Source of the DNA: Gemmatimonadota bacterium
GTDB lineage: Bacteria > Gemmatimonadota > Gemmatimonadetes > Gemmatimonadales > Gemmatimonadaceae
DNA: 64,000 bases
Assembly: GCA_021324775.1 (NCBI GenBank)
Contig: JAJPIM010000035.1
Location: 29,909 to 93,908, forward strand
Direction: 5' to 3'
The notes beneath the pieces were generated by a model. That model saw only the letters and a list, made by a program, of their open reading frames with translations, had not been told where the DNA came from and ran no database searches. Below are positions 27,511-35,973 of the stretch, one piece after another (position 1 is the stretch's first letter; every line of letters starts with the position of its first letter). A program made the translations under genes and the position numbers.

Positions 27511-28296
27511 CTAGGAGCGGTCGGCGTTATTGATGAGGTCGTACGCCATTCGGAGGCCGTCCAGCGTCAGATGAGGCGCCACGACTTCGATCGTCTCGGC
27601 GAACGGGCGGATCGTCTCGGCCAGACCCCCGGTGGCGACCACCAGCGGTGTCCCGGGACGAGGCCAGGCCTTGAGGATCCGCCGGACGATCCCGTCGACC
27701 GCATCCGCTGCCCCGTACACCACACCAGCACGGATACACTCCTCGGTCCGCGTGCCGATCACCTGGGCGGGCGCTCGCAGCTCCGTCGCCGGCAGCTTCG
27801 ATGTCCTGCGAAAGAGGGTCTCCGCCGAGGTCCGCACCCCCGGTGCGATGACCCCGCCCAGAAATACGCCGTCCGCCGTGATGCAGTCGAACGTCGTCGC
27901 GGTGCCGAGGTCCACCACCACCGTGTCGCGCCTGTACAGACGGCTCGCCGCCAATGTGTTGATGATCCGGTCCGCACCAACCGTCAACGGTTCTTCGACC
28001 TCGAGGCGAATCGGGAGCGGGGCGGCCGCGTCGACGATGATCGGCGGACGGCCGAAACACTGGGCGCACGCCTCGCTCAACGGGCCCGTCACGGCCGGCA
28101 CGACCGATCCGAGCGCGGTCCCCTGCACCGCCGCCGGCGCTACGCCGCGCACCGCGAGCAACTGCAGGATCATCAACATCAATTCGTCAGGCGTGCGCTC
28201 CGGAATCGTGGTGAGGCGCCAGTGGGATTCGAGGGCGTCCGCCGCATACAACCCAACTGTCGTTTCCGTATTGCCGACATCGAATACGAGTATCAT
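27511..28296 (-). CDS. coaX: Type III pantothenate kinase
   Basis: A 261-residue ASKHA-fold kinase for the first step of coenzyme A synthesis. Motif 1 is LVFDVGNTETTVGLY, the central GADRIINTLAA segment binds pantothenate, and VVVDLGTATTFDCI and GGVIAPGVRTS follow. No separate P-loop, as expected for type III. The ATG overlaps the birA stop by 4 bp (ATGA). The birA-coaX pairing is common in bacteria. Confidence 0.96.
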   Translation of the reverse strand: MILVFDVGNTETTVGLYAADALESHWRLTTIPERTPDELMLMILQLLAVRGVAPAAVQGTALGSVVPAVTGPLSEACAQCFGRPPIIVDAAAPLPIRLEVEEPLTVGADRIINTLAASRLYRRDTVVVDLGTATTFDCITADGVFLGGVIAPGVRTSAETLFRRTSKLPATELRAPAQVIGTRTEECIRAGVVYGAADAVDGIVRRILKAWPRPGTPLVVATGGLAETIRPFAETIEVVAPHLTLDGLRMAYDLINNADRS

Positions 28297-29135
28297 GGGC
28301 CTTCCAGTTCGCCGGCCAGTACGAGTGAGCCGGACCGATAGCTGCGGGCAACGCCCTGGTCGAGAATCACGATTTCACCGGTCGCCGCCACGCCTTCGAC
28401 GCGGCCGGCCCCGGGCGCCGTGCACGCCCGCCCCCGGGCGATGTCGCGCCGCGCGAATTCCTCCAGCTCGTCGGCCGCCAGCAGACCGCGCATGGCCGCT
28501 GCGGCGCGCAGCCCGGGGATGACGGCGGCAAGGATGTCGGTGCGGTTTACACCCGGCTGCAGGCCGGCCGCATCCACGCGGAGCGACGCGGGAACGCGCA
28601 CGTTGATGCCGATTCCGATCGCGACCCACGTGGGGGCGCCATCCTGCCACCGGGCTTCGATCAGCACGCCCGCCAGTTTGCGCCCACAGAGATAAAGATC
28701 ATTGGGCCATTTGAGCCCGATGACCCCACCCGCATAGCGATCGAGCGCGAGCGCGGCTCGAAGCCCGGCGCGGAGAGCCAGTACCTCGACCGCGCGAGCG
28801 TCCTGCGGCCGCTCAATAAGGGTGAGCCAGATCCCGGCACCCGCCTCCGATTGCCACGATCGGCCGGCCCGGCCCCGTCCGGCCGTCTGATGATCCGCCA
28901 GCACGACTGTGCCGGCGCGCGCACCCTCGGCCGCAAGCGCGTGCGCGACGTCCATGGTCGAGGGAAGACTGCGATACAGGGCGACCAGAGGGACGCCCAG
29001 CCTGCGCCGGATCTCTTCCGCACTCGCCCCGTCGTAGCGCCATTCCGCACCCGGCGCCCCAGTGCTGACAGGCGCCGGCGCCTCATCCGCGGCACGCCGT
29101 TCGGCTGTTGGTGCCTGCCGGCGGGCGTCAGCCAT
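28293..29135 (-). CDS. birA: Biotin-[acetyl-CoA-carboxylase] ligase
   Basis: A 280-residue biotin protein ligase. The adenylate-forming motif GRGRAGRSWQSEAGAG (about residues 85-100), KWPNDLYLCGRKLAGVLIEA and the small C-terminal SH3-like domain are present. The N-terminus is only about 45 residues of Ala/Arg-rich sequence, so there is no helix-turn-helix DNA-binding domain and it is a monofunctional ligase. It overlaps uppP by 8 bp and coaX by 4 bp. Confidence 0.93.
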   Translation of the reverse strand: MADARRQAPTAERRAADEAPAPVSTGAPGAEWRYDGASAEEIRRRLGVPLVALYRSLPSTMDVAHALAAEGARAGTVVLADHQTAGRGRAGRSWQSEAGAGIWLTLIERPQDARAVEVLALRAGLRAALALDRYAGGVIGLKWPNDLYLCGRKLAGVLIEARWQDGAPTWVAIGIGINVRVPASLRVDAAGLQPGVNRTDILAAVIPGLRAAAAMRGLLAADELEEFARRDIARGRACTAPGAGRVEGVAATGEIVILDQGVARSYRSGSLVLAGELEGP

Positions 29136-29940
29136 GCGATGCCCGGTGGACGATCACGGCCAGCACGGCCACGCCGGCCACCACGCGATAGATCGCAAAT
29201 GCGCCGTAGCTGTGGCTCTTGACGTAGCGCAACACGATCGCGATGGCGACCCAGCCACTGACGGCCGCGGTCACCACGCCGATCACGAGTGGCAGCGTGA
29301 TCCCCTCCCGCACGACGTGTGGGAGCTTGAGCAGTGCGGCGGCCGCGATGATGGGCATGCTCATCAGAAAGCTGAACACAGCGGCGCTGTCCCGATTGAG
29401 CCGGAGTGCGCGCCCCGCGGTAATCGTGGCGCCCGACCGCGACACACCCGGGACGAGCGCGAATGCCTGCGCGATCCCGATCGCGATCGCGTCGCGCCAC
29501 GTCAGCATGGGGATCGTTCGGCCAGTCGCCGCCCACCGGTCTACGGCCCACAGAATGATCCCCATGGCGATCAGCGCGCCCGCCACGAGTGCCGGGGCAC
29601 GGAACGCCTCGTCGGCCTTGCTCTCGAGTGCCAGGCCGGCCAGGCCGCCGGGAATTGTCGCCACAACGAGCAGTCCGAGCTCCCACTGGTCGGGCGTCAG
29701 CAACCGGCCCCCCTGGCTCGCGACCGCCATCGCCGCCCGGCCGAGCCGGGTCCATTCGGCACGGAAATACCACAGTACCGCCACCAGGGTGCCGAGGTGC
29801 AGCGCCACGTCGAATGAGAGGCCCGGGTCCTTCCAGCCGAGGAGCCACGGCGCGAGCGTGAGATGCGCTGAACTGCTGATCGGCAGGAACTCGGCAAGCC
29901 CCTGCAACAGCCCGAGAACGAACGCCTGGAATGGAGTCAT
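29128..29940 (-). CDS. uppP: Undecaprenyl-diphosphatase (BacA type)
   Basis: A 270-residue polytopic inner-membrane enzyme that recycles undecaprenyl pyrophosphate for cell-wall synthesis. The two active-site motifs are QGLAEFLPISSSAHL (about residues 14-28) and PGVSRSGATI. About eight TMs are visible. The ATG at 29938-29940 follows a -10-like TACTTT by only 8 nt and has no ribosome-binding site, suggesting a leaderless message. Confidence 0.96.
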   Translation of the reverse strand: MTPFQAFVLGLLQGLAEFLPISSSAHLTLAPWLLGWKDPGLSFDVALHLGTLVAVLWYFRAEWTRLGRAAMAVASQGGRLLTPDQWELGLLVVATIPGGLAGLALESKADEAFRAPALVAGALIAMGIILWAVDRWAATGRTIPMLTWRDAIAIGIAQAFALVPGVSRSGATITAGRALRLNRDSAAVFSFLMSMPIIAAAALLKLPHVVREGITLPLVIGVVTAAVSGWVAIAIVLRYVKSHSYGAFAIYRVVAGVAVLAVIVHRASHG

Positions 29941-29948
29941 GGCCCAAC

Positions 29949-29978
29949 AAAGTAGCCACTGACCCGGAGCGCAGTCGA
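29949..29978 (-). promoter_or_regulatory. Candidate promoter giving a leaderless uppP transcript
   Basis: TCGACT (29973-29978), 18-bp spacer and TACTTT (29949-29954) on the minus strand. The expected start falls within a few bases of the uppP ATG. Modest support: one mismatch to the TTGACT seen elsewhere. Confidence 0.45.
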
Positions 29979-29997
29979 CCGCCGGCCGCGCGCGGCG

Positions 29998-31116
29998 TCA
30001 GGCGCTGCGGTACAGCGCCTCGTACTGCCCCACGATCTCGTCCTCTGAGAACCGCTCCCGCGCGTCCCGCGCCGCCAGTTCGCTCATCGCTGCCCACCGG
30101 TCCCGGTCGCCCAGAATGCCTATGGCTGCTTGCGCCATCGCGTCGGCATCGCCGGCTGGACACAGCATGCCGGTCTCGCCATCACGCACCACCTCGGGCA
30201 GCCCGCCCACACGAGACGCTACCACAGGCACGCCCGTCGCCAAGGCCTCCAGCGCGCTCAGCCCGAACGATTCAGTCTGGCTCGGCAAGAGGAACAGGTC
30301 GGCGGCGGCCAGCAGTGGCGCGACGGATTCGAGCTTTCCGAGAAACGACACGTCGGCCTCCACCCCCAACTGGTGCGCCTCATCCTCGGCATGCACGCGG
30401 TCCGGTCCGTCGCCGACCAGGACAAGCACGCTCGGGATCCTCTCGCGCACCTTGGCGAAAATGCGGATGACGTCCCGGACACGCTTGACGGGGCGGAAGT
30501 TGGAAATGTGGATCAGCACCGCCCGCGCACCGGCGGCACTTCCCAGAACAGGCGGGTATCGCGTCCGGTCGAACACGCGCGGGTTGATGAAGTTCGGAAT
30601 CACCTGGACGTCGCACGCCGAGCACCCGAACGCGGTGTGCGTCTCCCGGCGCAGGTATTCGGAGACCGCCGTCAGGCGGTCGGACTTCTCGATCGAGAAC
30701 TTGGTGATCGCATGGAACGACGGATCCTGCCCCACGATCGTGATATCAGTCCCATGCAGGGTCGTGATCAGCCGCACGTCGGAGCCCGTCTCGCGCAGCA
30801 TCTCGCGCGCGATCCACGCGCTCGTCGCGTGCGGAATCGCATAGTGCAGATGCAACAGGTCCAGATGGTGGCGCAGCACGACCTCGTGCATGCGGACCGC
30901 GAGCGCGAGATCGTACGGCGGATATTCGAACAGCGGATACCGGCCCACATCCACCTCATGGAAGTAGATGCCCGGCTGGAAGGCGGGGAGCCGGAACGGA
31001 TACTGGTAGGTGATGAAGTGCACCTCGTGCCCGCGAGTGGCGAGCGACACGCCCAGCTCCGTGGCAACGGCACCCGAGCCGCCGTACGTGGGGTAACACG
31101 TAATTCCGATCTTCAC
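29998..31116 (-). CDS. bshA: N-acetyl-alpha-D-glucosaminyl L-malate synthase
   Basis: A 372-residue GT4 glycosyltransferase closely resembling BshA, which joins UDP-GlcNAc to L-malate in the first step of bacillithiol synthesis. Typical segments are VKIGITCYPTYGGSGAVATELG at the N-terminus, LLHLHYAIPHATSAW, LITTLHGTDITIVGQDPSF, and the E-x7-E-like LLPSQTESFGLSALEALATGVPV. I chose the GTG at 31116, which overlaps the miaA stop by 4 bp; earlier starts would add non-conserved residues inside miaA. BshB and BshC are not in this window. Confidence 0.88.
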   Translation of the reverse strand: MKIGITCYPTYGGSGAVATELGVSLATRGHEVHFITYQYPFRLPAFQPGIYFHEVDVGRYPLFEYPPYDLALAVRMHEVVLRHHLDLLHLHYAIPHATSAWIAREMLRETGSDVRLITTLHGTDITIVGQDPSFHAITKFSIEKSDRLTAVSEYLRRETHTAFGCSACDVQVIPNFINPRVFDRTRYPPVLGSAAGARAVLIHISNFRPVKRVRDVIRIFAKVRERIPSVLVLVGDGPDRVHAEDEAHQLGVEADVSFLGKLESVAPLLAAADLFLLPSQTESFGLSALEALATGVPVVASRVGGLPEVVRDGETGMLCPAGDADAMAQAAIGILGDRDRWAAMSELAARDARERFSEDEIVGQYEALYRSA

Positions 31117-31937
31117 GCTGGTACACGCTCCCTGGATCGCGTCGTGCGCGGCTTGTAATCGCCGCTGTGGTCCCGCAGCCACGCCGCCGCGGCCCGCACC
31201 CCGCTCGAGCCATCCGGATCAAGCCGCGTCGTCCGGTGCGCCGGAAGCTGGTGGCGGAACCAGGTGCGCTGGCGCTTGGCATACTGCCGTGTCGCAATCA
31301 CCACCCGCGCCAGCGCGGCATCACGTGAGAGCGCGCCGGCGACATACTCCCGGATCGCCGCGTACCCGCTCGCCTGCCACGCCGGGGCATCATGCGGCAC
31401 ATGCATCGCCAGCGACGCGACCTCCTCGGCCCATCCGCTGTCCAGCATGCGCGCGGCGCGTTCCGCGATCCGCTCCCGGAGCACCGGGCCCGGGTCGGTC
31501 ACGATGTAATGCGCAGAGTATCGCTCCGTTCCCGCGCGCGCCTCGGCCGATACTGGATGCACGAGGGCCCGAATGTAGAATCCGGCGCCGCCCACGACCA
31601 CCGGTATCCGGCCATCGCGGTGCGCACCCGCAATCGCTTCCTCTGCCTCCGCCGCCCACGCGTACGCCGTAAACCGGGTCTCCGGCTCGGCGAGGTCGAG
31701 GCACCGATGGGGCGCGCGCTGGCGCTCGGCCGTCGTCGGCTTCGCGGTACCGATGTCGAATCCACGATAAATCTGGCGCGAGTCGGCATTGACCACGACC
31801 AGATCCACCTCACCGGCCAGCGTTACGGCCAGGGCGGTCTTGCCCGCGGCGGTCGGCCCGCAGATCACGAGCAGCTCCGGCCGGGTCTTGACTCCGGAAC
31901 GCTCGGCCGCGGACATGCCGGCTACTCCGTCGTTCAT
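31113..31937 (-). CDS. miaA: tRNA dimethylallyltransferase
   Basis: A 274-residue prenyltransferase that modifies A37 of tRNAs reading UNN codons. P-loop VICGPTAAGKTALAVTLA (about residues 24-41), NADSRQIYRGFDIGTAKPT, VVVGGAGFYIRALV and ATRQYAKRQRTWFRHQ are characteristic. The protein is somewhat shorter than the usual 300 residues. It lies 12 bp after mutL, the order seen in many bacteria, and runs into bshA. Confidence 0.95.
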   Translation of the reverse strand: MNDGVAGMSAAERSGVKTRPELLVICGPTAAGKTALAVTLAGEVDLVVVNADSRQIYRGFDIGTAKPTTAERQRAPHRCLDLAEPETRFTAYAWAAEAEEAIAGAHRDGRIPVVVGGAGFYIRALVHPVSAEARAGTERYSAHYIVTDPGPVLRERIAERAARMLDSGWAEEVASLAMHVPHDAPAWQASGYAAIREYVAGALSRDAALARVVIATRQYAKRQRTWFRHQLPAHRTTRLDPDGSSGVRAAAAWLRDHSGDYKPRTTRSRERVPA

Positions 31938-31949
31938 ACCGGGCGTCCG

Positions 31950-33779
31950 CTACCGGCGCCCGAACCGGCGTTCGAGCTCCTCCCACGGGAGCCGCACGAC
32001 GGTCGACCGGCCGTGCACATCGTGGGCGGGCAGCGTGGTCCGCGCCAGCGCAACGAAGAGCGACCGCATCTCGCCGGGTGACAGCTCCTCCCCGGCCTTG
32101 ATCGCCGCCTTGCACGCAATCGTCGCAGCGAGCCGCTCGTGCCGGGCCGCGGTTCCGGGCTGGCGATCACCCGTCAGCGCGTCGAGCGTCTCGCGCAGGC
32201 ATCGCTCGGCATCGAATCGCGGATGCGGTGAGGGAACCGAGTGCACGACCACGGTATGTCCACCAAATCCCTCGGCCTCGAAGCCCAAGCGGCTGAACAA
32301 TGCGCGGTGGGTGTCGAACGCATCCGCCGCCGCAGCGCTCAGGTGCAAGGTCAACGGAAAGAGCAGGTGCTGCGACGCCATACTGCCGCCCTCGAGGGCG
32401 CCCATGAATCGCTCGTACAGCACGCGCTCATGCGCCGAGTGCTGGTCGATCAGCACCACGCCCTCGGCGTGCTCGAACATCAGGTACGTCCGGCGAAGCT
32501 GCACGAGTGGTGGCACGGCGATCTCGGTGGCCGCCTCTCCCCGCGACGCGTCCGCCGCGCCGGCACCTGCGGCATCGGCTGCCTCGAAAAGCGGATCGCC
32601 GCGGCTGGCAAGCGCGCGCAGGATCTCGGCGCCGACTCCGTTGGGCGCACCGCGCGGGTCGTAGTCTCCGTTGGACCCGTTGCCGCCGTCGGGAGGAACG
32701 CCGTTCCACGGACCCGCCTCGTAGGCCGGGGCGCCGAGGCCTGCCCCCGCCCCGCCGCCGTTCCAGACGCGGGGGCCGACCGCGGCGGCGCTCGAGAGCA
32801 CGCCGAGTGCCCGGCGCACCGCGCCTTCAACGGCACGCTCGGTGGGCCACCGCTCGCGGAATCGTACCTCCGCCTTCGCCGGATGAACGTTCACATCGAC
32901 CGCATCGGCCGGGATGGTGAGCTCGAGCATCAGGGATGGGCGAAGTCCCGCCGGAATCGTGGACCGGTAGGCCGCTTCTGCCGCGCGCACCAGCCCGGCA
33001 TCGCGGATGGTACGTCCGTTGACCGCGATGTGAATGCGCCGCGCCCGCGTCCCCACATCGCTTGGGCGTTCCACAAGCCCCGTCACCGTCGTGGCGTTGT
33101 GCGTGTCGTGCACGGCCAGGAGGCTCTCGGCGTACTCCGCTCCCCACACGGCGCCGATGCGAGCGCGTAGCGTCGGTGCCGGGGGCAATGTCATCACCCG
33201 GCGGCCATCGTGAGACAGCGTCATGTGCACGGACGGCCGGGCCAGCGCGATCGCGGTCACCGCGTCCGCCACTGCGCGCCATTCGGTGCGCGCGCTGCGC
33301 ATGAACTTGAGCCGCGCGGGCACGTTCTGAAACAGGCGAGTCACGTCGACGGTGGTTCCGCGCTGGCGCGGTGCCTCTTCTGTTCGCTCGATCGTGCCGC
33401 CGACGACTCGAACCGCGGTGCCGGGGCCTCGCTCCGCCGCCGTGTGCAGTGTGAGATGAGAGACCGACGCGATGGCAGGGAGCGCTTCGCCCCGGAACCC
33501 GAAGCTCTGGACGCCGACCAGGTCCTCGGCGCGGCGGATCTTGGATGTCGCGTGCCGCTGCAGGGCGAGAAGCGCATCGGCCCGATCCATGCCGCTGCCA
33601 TCGTCGCTCACCCGCACGCCGGCGCGGCCCCCCTCGAAGATCTCGACATCGACGGCCGACGCTCCGGCATCAAGGGCATTTTCGATCAGCTCCTTGACGG
33701 CTGAGGCGGGCCGCTCGACGACCTCACCAGCCGCGATCTGGTCGGCGACGTCTGCGGGGAGGACGGCGACGGTCGGCAC
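31950..33779 (-). CDS. mutL: DNA mismatch repair protein MutL
   Basis: A 609-residue MutL. The GHKL ATPase domain has VADQIAAGEVVERPASAVKELIENALDAGA, VSDDGSGM and QSFGFRGEALPAIASVSHL. The C-terminal domain has a DQHSAHERVLYE segment, matching the endonuclease motif DQHA(x)2E(x)4E apart from a Ser for Ala, and ACKAAIKAGEEL. The CPHGRP motif is degraded to DVHGRS, so nicking activity is likely but not certain. A Gly/Ala/Asn-rich linker separates the domains. The GTG at 33777-33779 lies 6 nt downstream of a TACCTT -10-like box and has no ribosome-binding site. Confidence 0.94.
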   Translation of the reverse strand: MPTVAVLPADVADQIAAGEVVERPASAVKELIENALDAGASAVDVEIFEGGRAGVRVSDDGSGMDRADALLALQRHATSKIRRAEDLVGVQSFGFRGEALPAIASVSHLTLHTAAERGPGTAVRVVGGTIERTEEAPRQRGTTVDVTRLFQNVPARLKFMRSARTEWRAVADAVTAIALARPSVHMTLSHDGRRVMTLPPAPTLRARIGAVWGAEYAESLLAVHDTHNATTVTGLVERPSDVGTRARRIHIAVNGRTIRDAGLVRAAEAAYRSTIPAGLRPSLMLELTIPADAVDVNVHPAKAEVRFRERWPTERAVEGAVRRALGVLSSAAAVGPRVWNGGGAGAGLGAPAYEAGPWNGVPPDGGNGSNGDYDPRGAPNGVGAEILRALASRGDPLFEAADAAGAGAADASRGEAATEIAVPPLVQLRRTYLMFEHAEGVVLIDQHSAHERVLYERFMGALEGGSMASQHLLFPLTLHLSAAAADAFDTHRALFSRLGFEAEGFGGHTVVVHSVPSPHPRFDAERCLRETLDALTGDRQPGTAARHERLAATIACKAAIKAGEELSPGEMRSLFVALARTTLPAHDVHGRSTVVRLPWEELERRFGRR

Positions 33780-33785
33780 GGACGT

Positions 33786-33814
33786 AAGGTAGCCGCGGTC
33801 GGACAGCCATGCGA
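33786..33814 (-). promoter_or_regulatory. Candidate promoter giving a leaderless mutL transcript
   Basis: TCGCAT (33809-33814), 17-bp spacer and TACCTT (33786-33791) on the minus strand. The -10 box matches the window pattern; the -35 box is weak. Transcription would start at or next to the mutL GTG. Confidence 0.4.
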
Positions 33815-33816
33815 CG

Positions 33817-33836
33817 CGCCCTGCGCTAGCAGGGCG
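33817..33836 (-). terminator. Hairpin at the end of the Bat operon
   Basis: CGCCCTGC (33817-33824), loop GCTA and GCAGGGCG (33829-33836) form a perfect 8-bp stem 2 nt downstream of the BatD-like stop codon. No T-tract follows. It probably ends or slows the long transcript that starts ahead of the M50 protease gene. Confidence 0.55.
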
Positions 33837-33838
33837 AT

Positions 33839-35965
33839 TCAGTAGGCGACCGGCCCGCGCTGCGCGATCGACGTGAGTTGCGCCGTCGCGATCCAGCCGT
33901 CCCGGTCGCCGTCGAGCTGGACCTCCGACCATACGCCATGAGTGGCCAGCACCAGCGCCACGTCTCCAGCATCGAGACGGGAAACGCGCTCCGCATCGAG
34001 CGCGGGAGCGGCGTGCAGTGCGGCTCCAGGACGAACCACCGCGAGATGTGCGGCGGCTGCCTCCTCGTTGGCGCGCACACTTCCCCATGCCGCGACGATC
34101 GCGATCGCGGCGGCGATCGCGGCACCGGCCGACCAGGGAGGCCGGCCGCGGGCGATCCGCAAGGCGGCGACTCCACATGCAGCCAGCCAAAACAGGAGCG
34201 AGATGCAGGCAGCCCACGGAGCCGGCACCCGCGGCAGACGCGCGATTGGGCCGTCCTGTGGTGCACGCACCAGGGCGAGAAGGTCTCTGACATCGCGGGC
34301 CTGCGGTTCGAGGCGGCCTCCGCGCTGCCATCCCACGACGGCATCGGCGGTATCGCCCGCTGCCCACGCTGCCGTTCCGGCGTTCACCCATCCGTCCGGT
34401 GCGCCAGGGACGAGTTGCGTGACCGCCGCAAACTGTGCGGCCGCCGAGGCGTAGTCACCCGAAGCGTACGATGCCACTCCCGCGGCGAACTCCCTTCTGG
34501 CGGTCGCCGAGGCATCGCGCTGGATCACGTTTCCCCACGCGGCGGTCGCCGTGGTGGCCGCGACAAGCAGGACGATCGCAGTCGTGCGGCCCGGTGGTGC
34601 CGTGCGCGCGCGATCTCCGGTGCGGCGGCTGCGACCGTGAGCCGCCGGCGGACGGGCCTCTGAAACGACGGCGTCGTACACGCCGATCGCGCGGGCCGCA
34701 CTCTCGCCACCGGCGCGGCTCGTGACCGCACCGCCAAACGACGCGCGATCGAGCGCCGCCAGCAGGCTCTCCGCGCGTTCGGCCGTGCGCGGTGTGACGC
34801 CCTCTCGGCGTAACGTGTGAGCGAGCGCCCCCGGGTGCGTGAGCACGTTCGGCCCCAGGGTGAATCGTGCGCTCAGGGCCTGCACGAACACACCGCGGAT
34901 CGTGCGGGCGTCGGCCGGCGGTTGGTCGTGGGCGAGCCGCCGCAAGGTCTCCGCTGGCGGGACGGAGCGCGCCGGGCGGCGCCGGGGCCGGCGTCTCGCG
35001 GACAACAGGAGCGCGGGGAGCGGCCCGGCCAGGCCGATCGCCAGAAAGATCGGCGACTGATAGAGGGGCCCTCGGGGTACGCCGCGGTAGATGCGGCGGA
35101 TGGCGAGAGGCGGCGTGGCATCGAGCCTCGCCGTGTCGGCGGCGGCCAACTGCCCGGGCGCAACGCGAACGGAGTCGGGGCGAGTCAGCGCGATCTCGTA
35201 CCGTTCCGTATATGGATTGAAGTAGGGGTAGCGGATCGCGGGCACGGCGAGACGTCCGCTGTCGCGCGGCGTCACGAGCCAGTCGAACTCCTTCGTGCCA
35301 CGCACTTCATCCGTGGTCGTGTCGAGACGCACCCGCTCCTGCGCGGGGACGGCCGAGGCCCAGGACACCCCGATGACAGGACGCGGAAAGAGGTTCACAT
35401 CACCGCGCCCGGCCACGCTGACCGTGAACCGCATGGGGTCGCCGACGCGCGCGGCGGTCGAATCGAGGTGCTCGGCGAGATGCAGGTCGCCCACGGCGCC
35501 GAGGTAGTCGGCGGGACGGCCTTCGGCTGGCGGCGCTCGGACCACGACCGCCAGACTCTCGGCCAGCAGCGAATGATTCTCCTCCCTGCTGAAAAAACTC
35601 AGTGACAGCGGAAGCGAATACGCCAGGAGCGCGCTCGGCACCTCGTATCGTCCGGGAGCCAGCGGGAACAACGCCCGCTCGAAGACATGGACCTCGAACA
35701 CGTGATGTCCCACGCGTCGGGTCGCGGGATCCTGTGCTGCCGGCGTCAGCTCGTAGGCGAGCATCCCCTGCGGATCGGGTGGAACGAACTCCGGGTTGCG
35801 GCGGAGGCGGACGCGAAGCTGATCGTCGATGAAGACGCCGACCTGGTACGTCGCCTGCTGCCCGACGTAGACCGTGTCGGGGACGACCATCGCGTGAAAG
35901 TTCACCCCCTTGGCCGTATCGAGGGGCGCCCGCGCGACAATCGCGAGCTGCAGCGCGAGCCCCAT
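33839..35965 (-). CDS. BatD-like protein fused to a TPR and an SH3-like C-terminus
   Basis: A 708-residue exported membrane protein. A signal-like N-terminus (MGLALQLAIVARA) precedes a BatD/oxygen-tolerance-type beta domain (residues about 25-300, with VPDTVYVGQQATYQVGVFID and DFDWLVTP-like strands). A TM (SPIFLAIGLAGPLPALLLSA) and a cytoplasmic part follow. Near residue 470 another TM begins, then a TPR-like stretch (FAAGVASYASGDYASAAAQFAAVTQLVPGAPDGWVNAGTAAWAAGD), two TMs and a C-terminal SH3-like segment (GVWSEVQLDGDRDGWI). It appears to merge BatD with a BatE-like module. I prefer ATG 35965 over a TTG that overlaps the upstream gene. Confidence 0.8.
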   Translation of the reverse strand: MGLALQLAIVARAPLDTAKGVNFHAMVVPDTVYVGQQATYQVGVFIDDQLRVRLRRNPEFVPPDPQGMLAYELTPAAQDPATRRVGHHVFEVHVFERALFPLAPGRYEVPSALLAYSLPLSLSFFSREENHSLLAESLAVVVRAPPAEGRPADYLGAVGDLHLAEHLDSTAARVGDPMRFTVSVAGRGDVNLFPRPVIGVSWASAVPAQERVRLDTTTDEVRGTKEFDWLVTPRDSGRLAVPAIRYPYFNPYTERYEIALTRPDSVRVAPGQLAAADTARLDATPPLAIRRIYRGVPRGPLYQSPIFLAIGLAGPLPALLLSARRRPRRRPARSVPPAETLRRLAHDQPPADARTIRGVFVQALSARFTLGPNVLTHPGALAHTLRREGVTPRTAERAESLLAALDRASFGGAVTSRAGGESAARAIGVYDAVVSEARPPAAHGRSRRTGDRARTAPPGRTTAIVLLVAATTATAAWGNVIQRDASATARREFAAGVASYASGDYASAAAQFAAVTQLVPGAPDGWVNAGTAAWAAGDTADAVVGWQRGGRLEPQARDVRDLLALVRAPQDGPIARLPRVPAPWAACISLLFWLAACGVAALRIARGRPPWSAGAAIAAAIAIVAAWGSVRANEEAAAAHLAVVRPGAALHAAPALDAERVSRLDAGDVALVLATHGVWSEVQLDGDRDGWIATAQLTSIAQRGPVAY

Positions 35966-35973
35966 CGCCCCGG

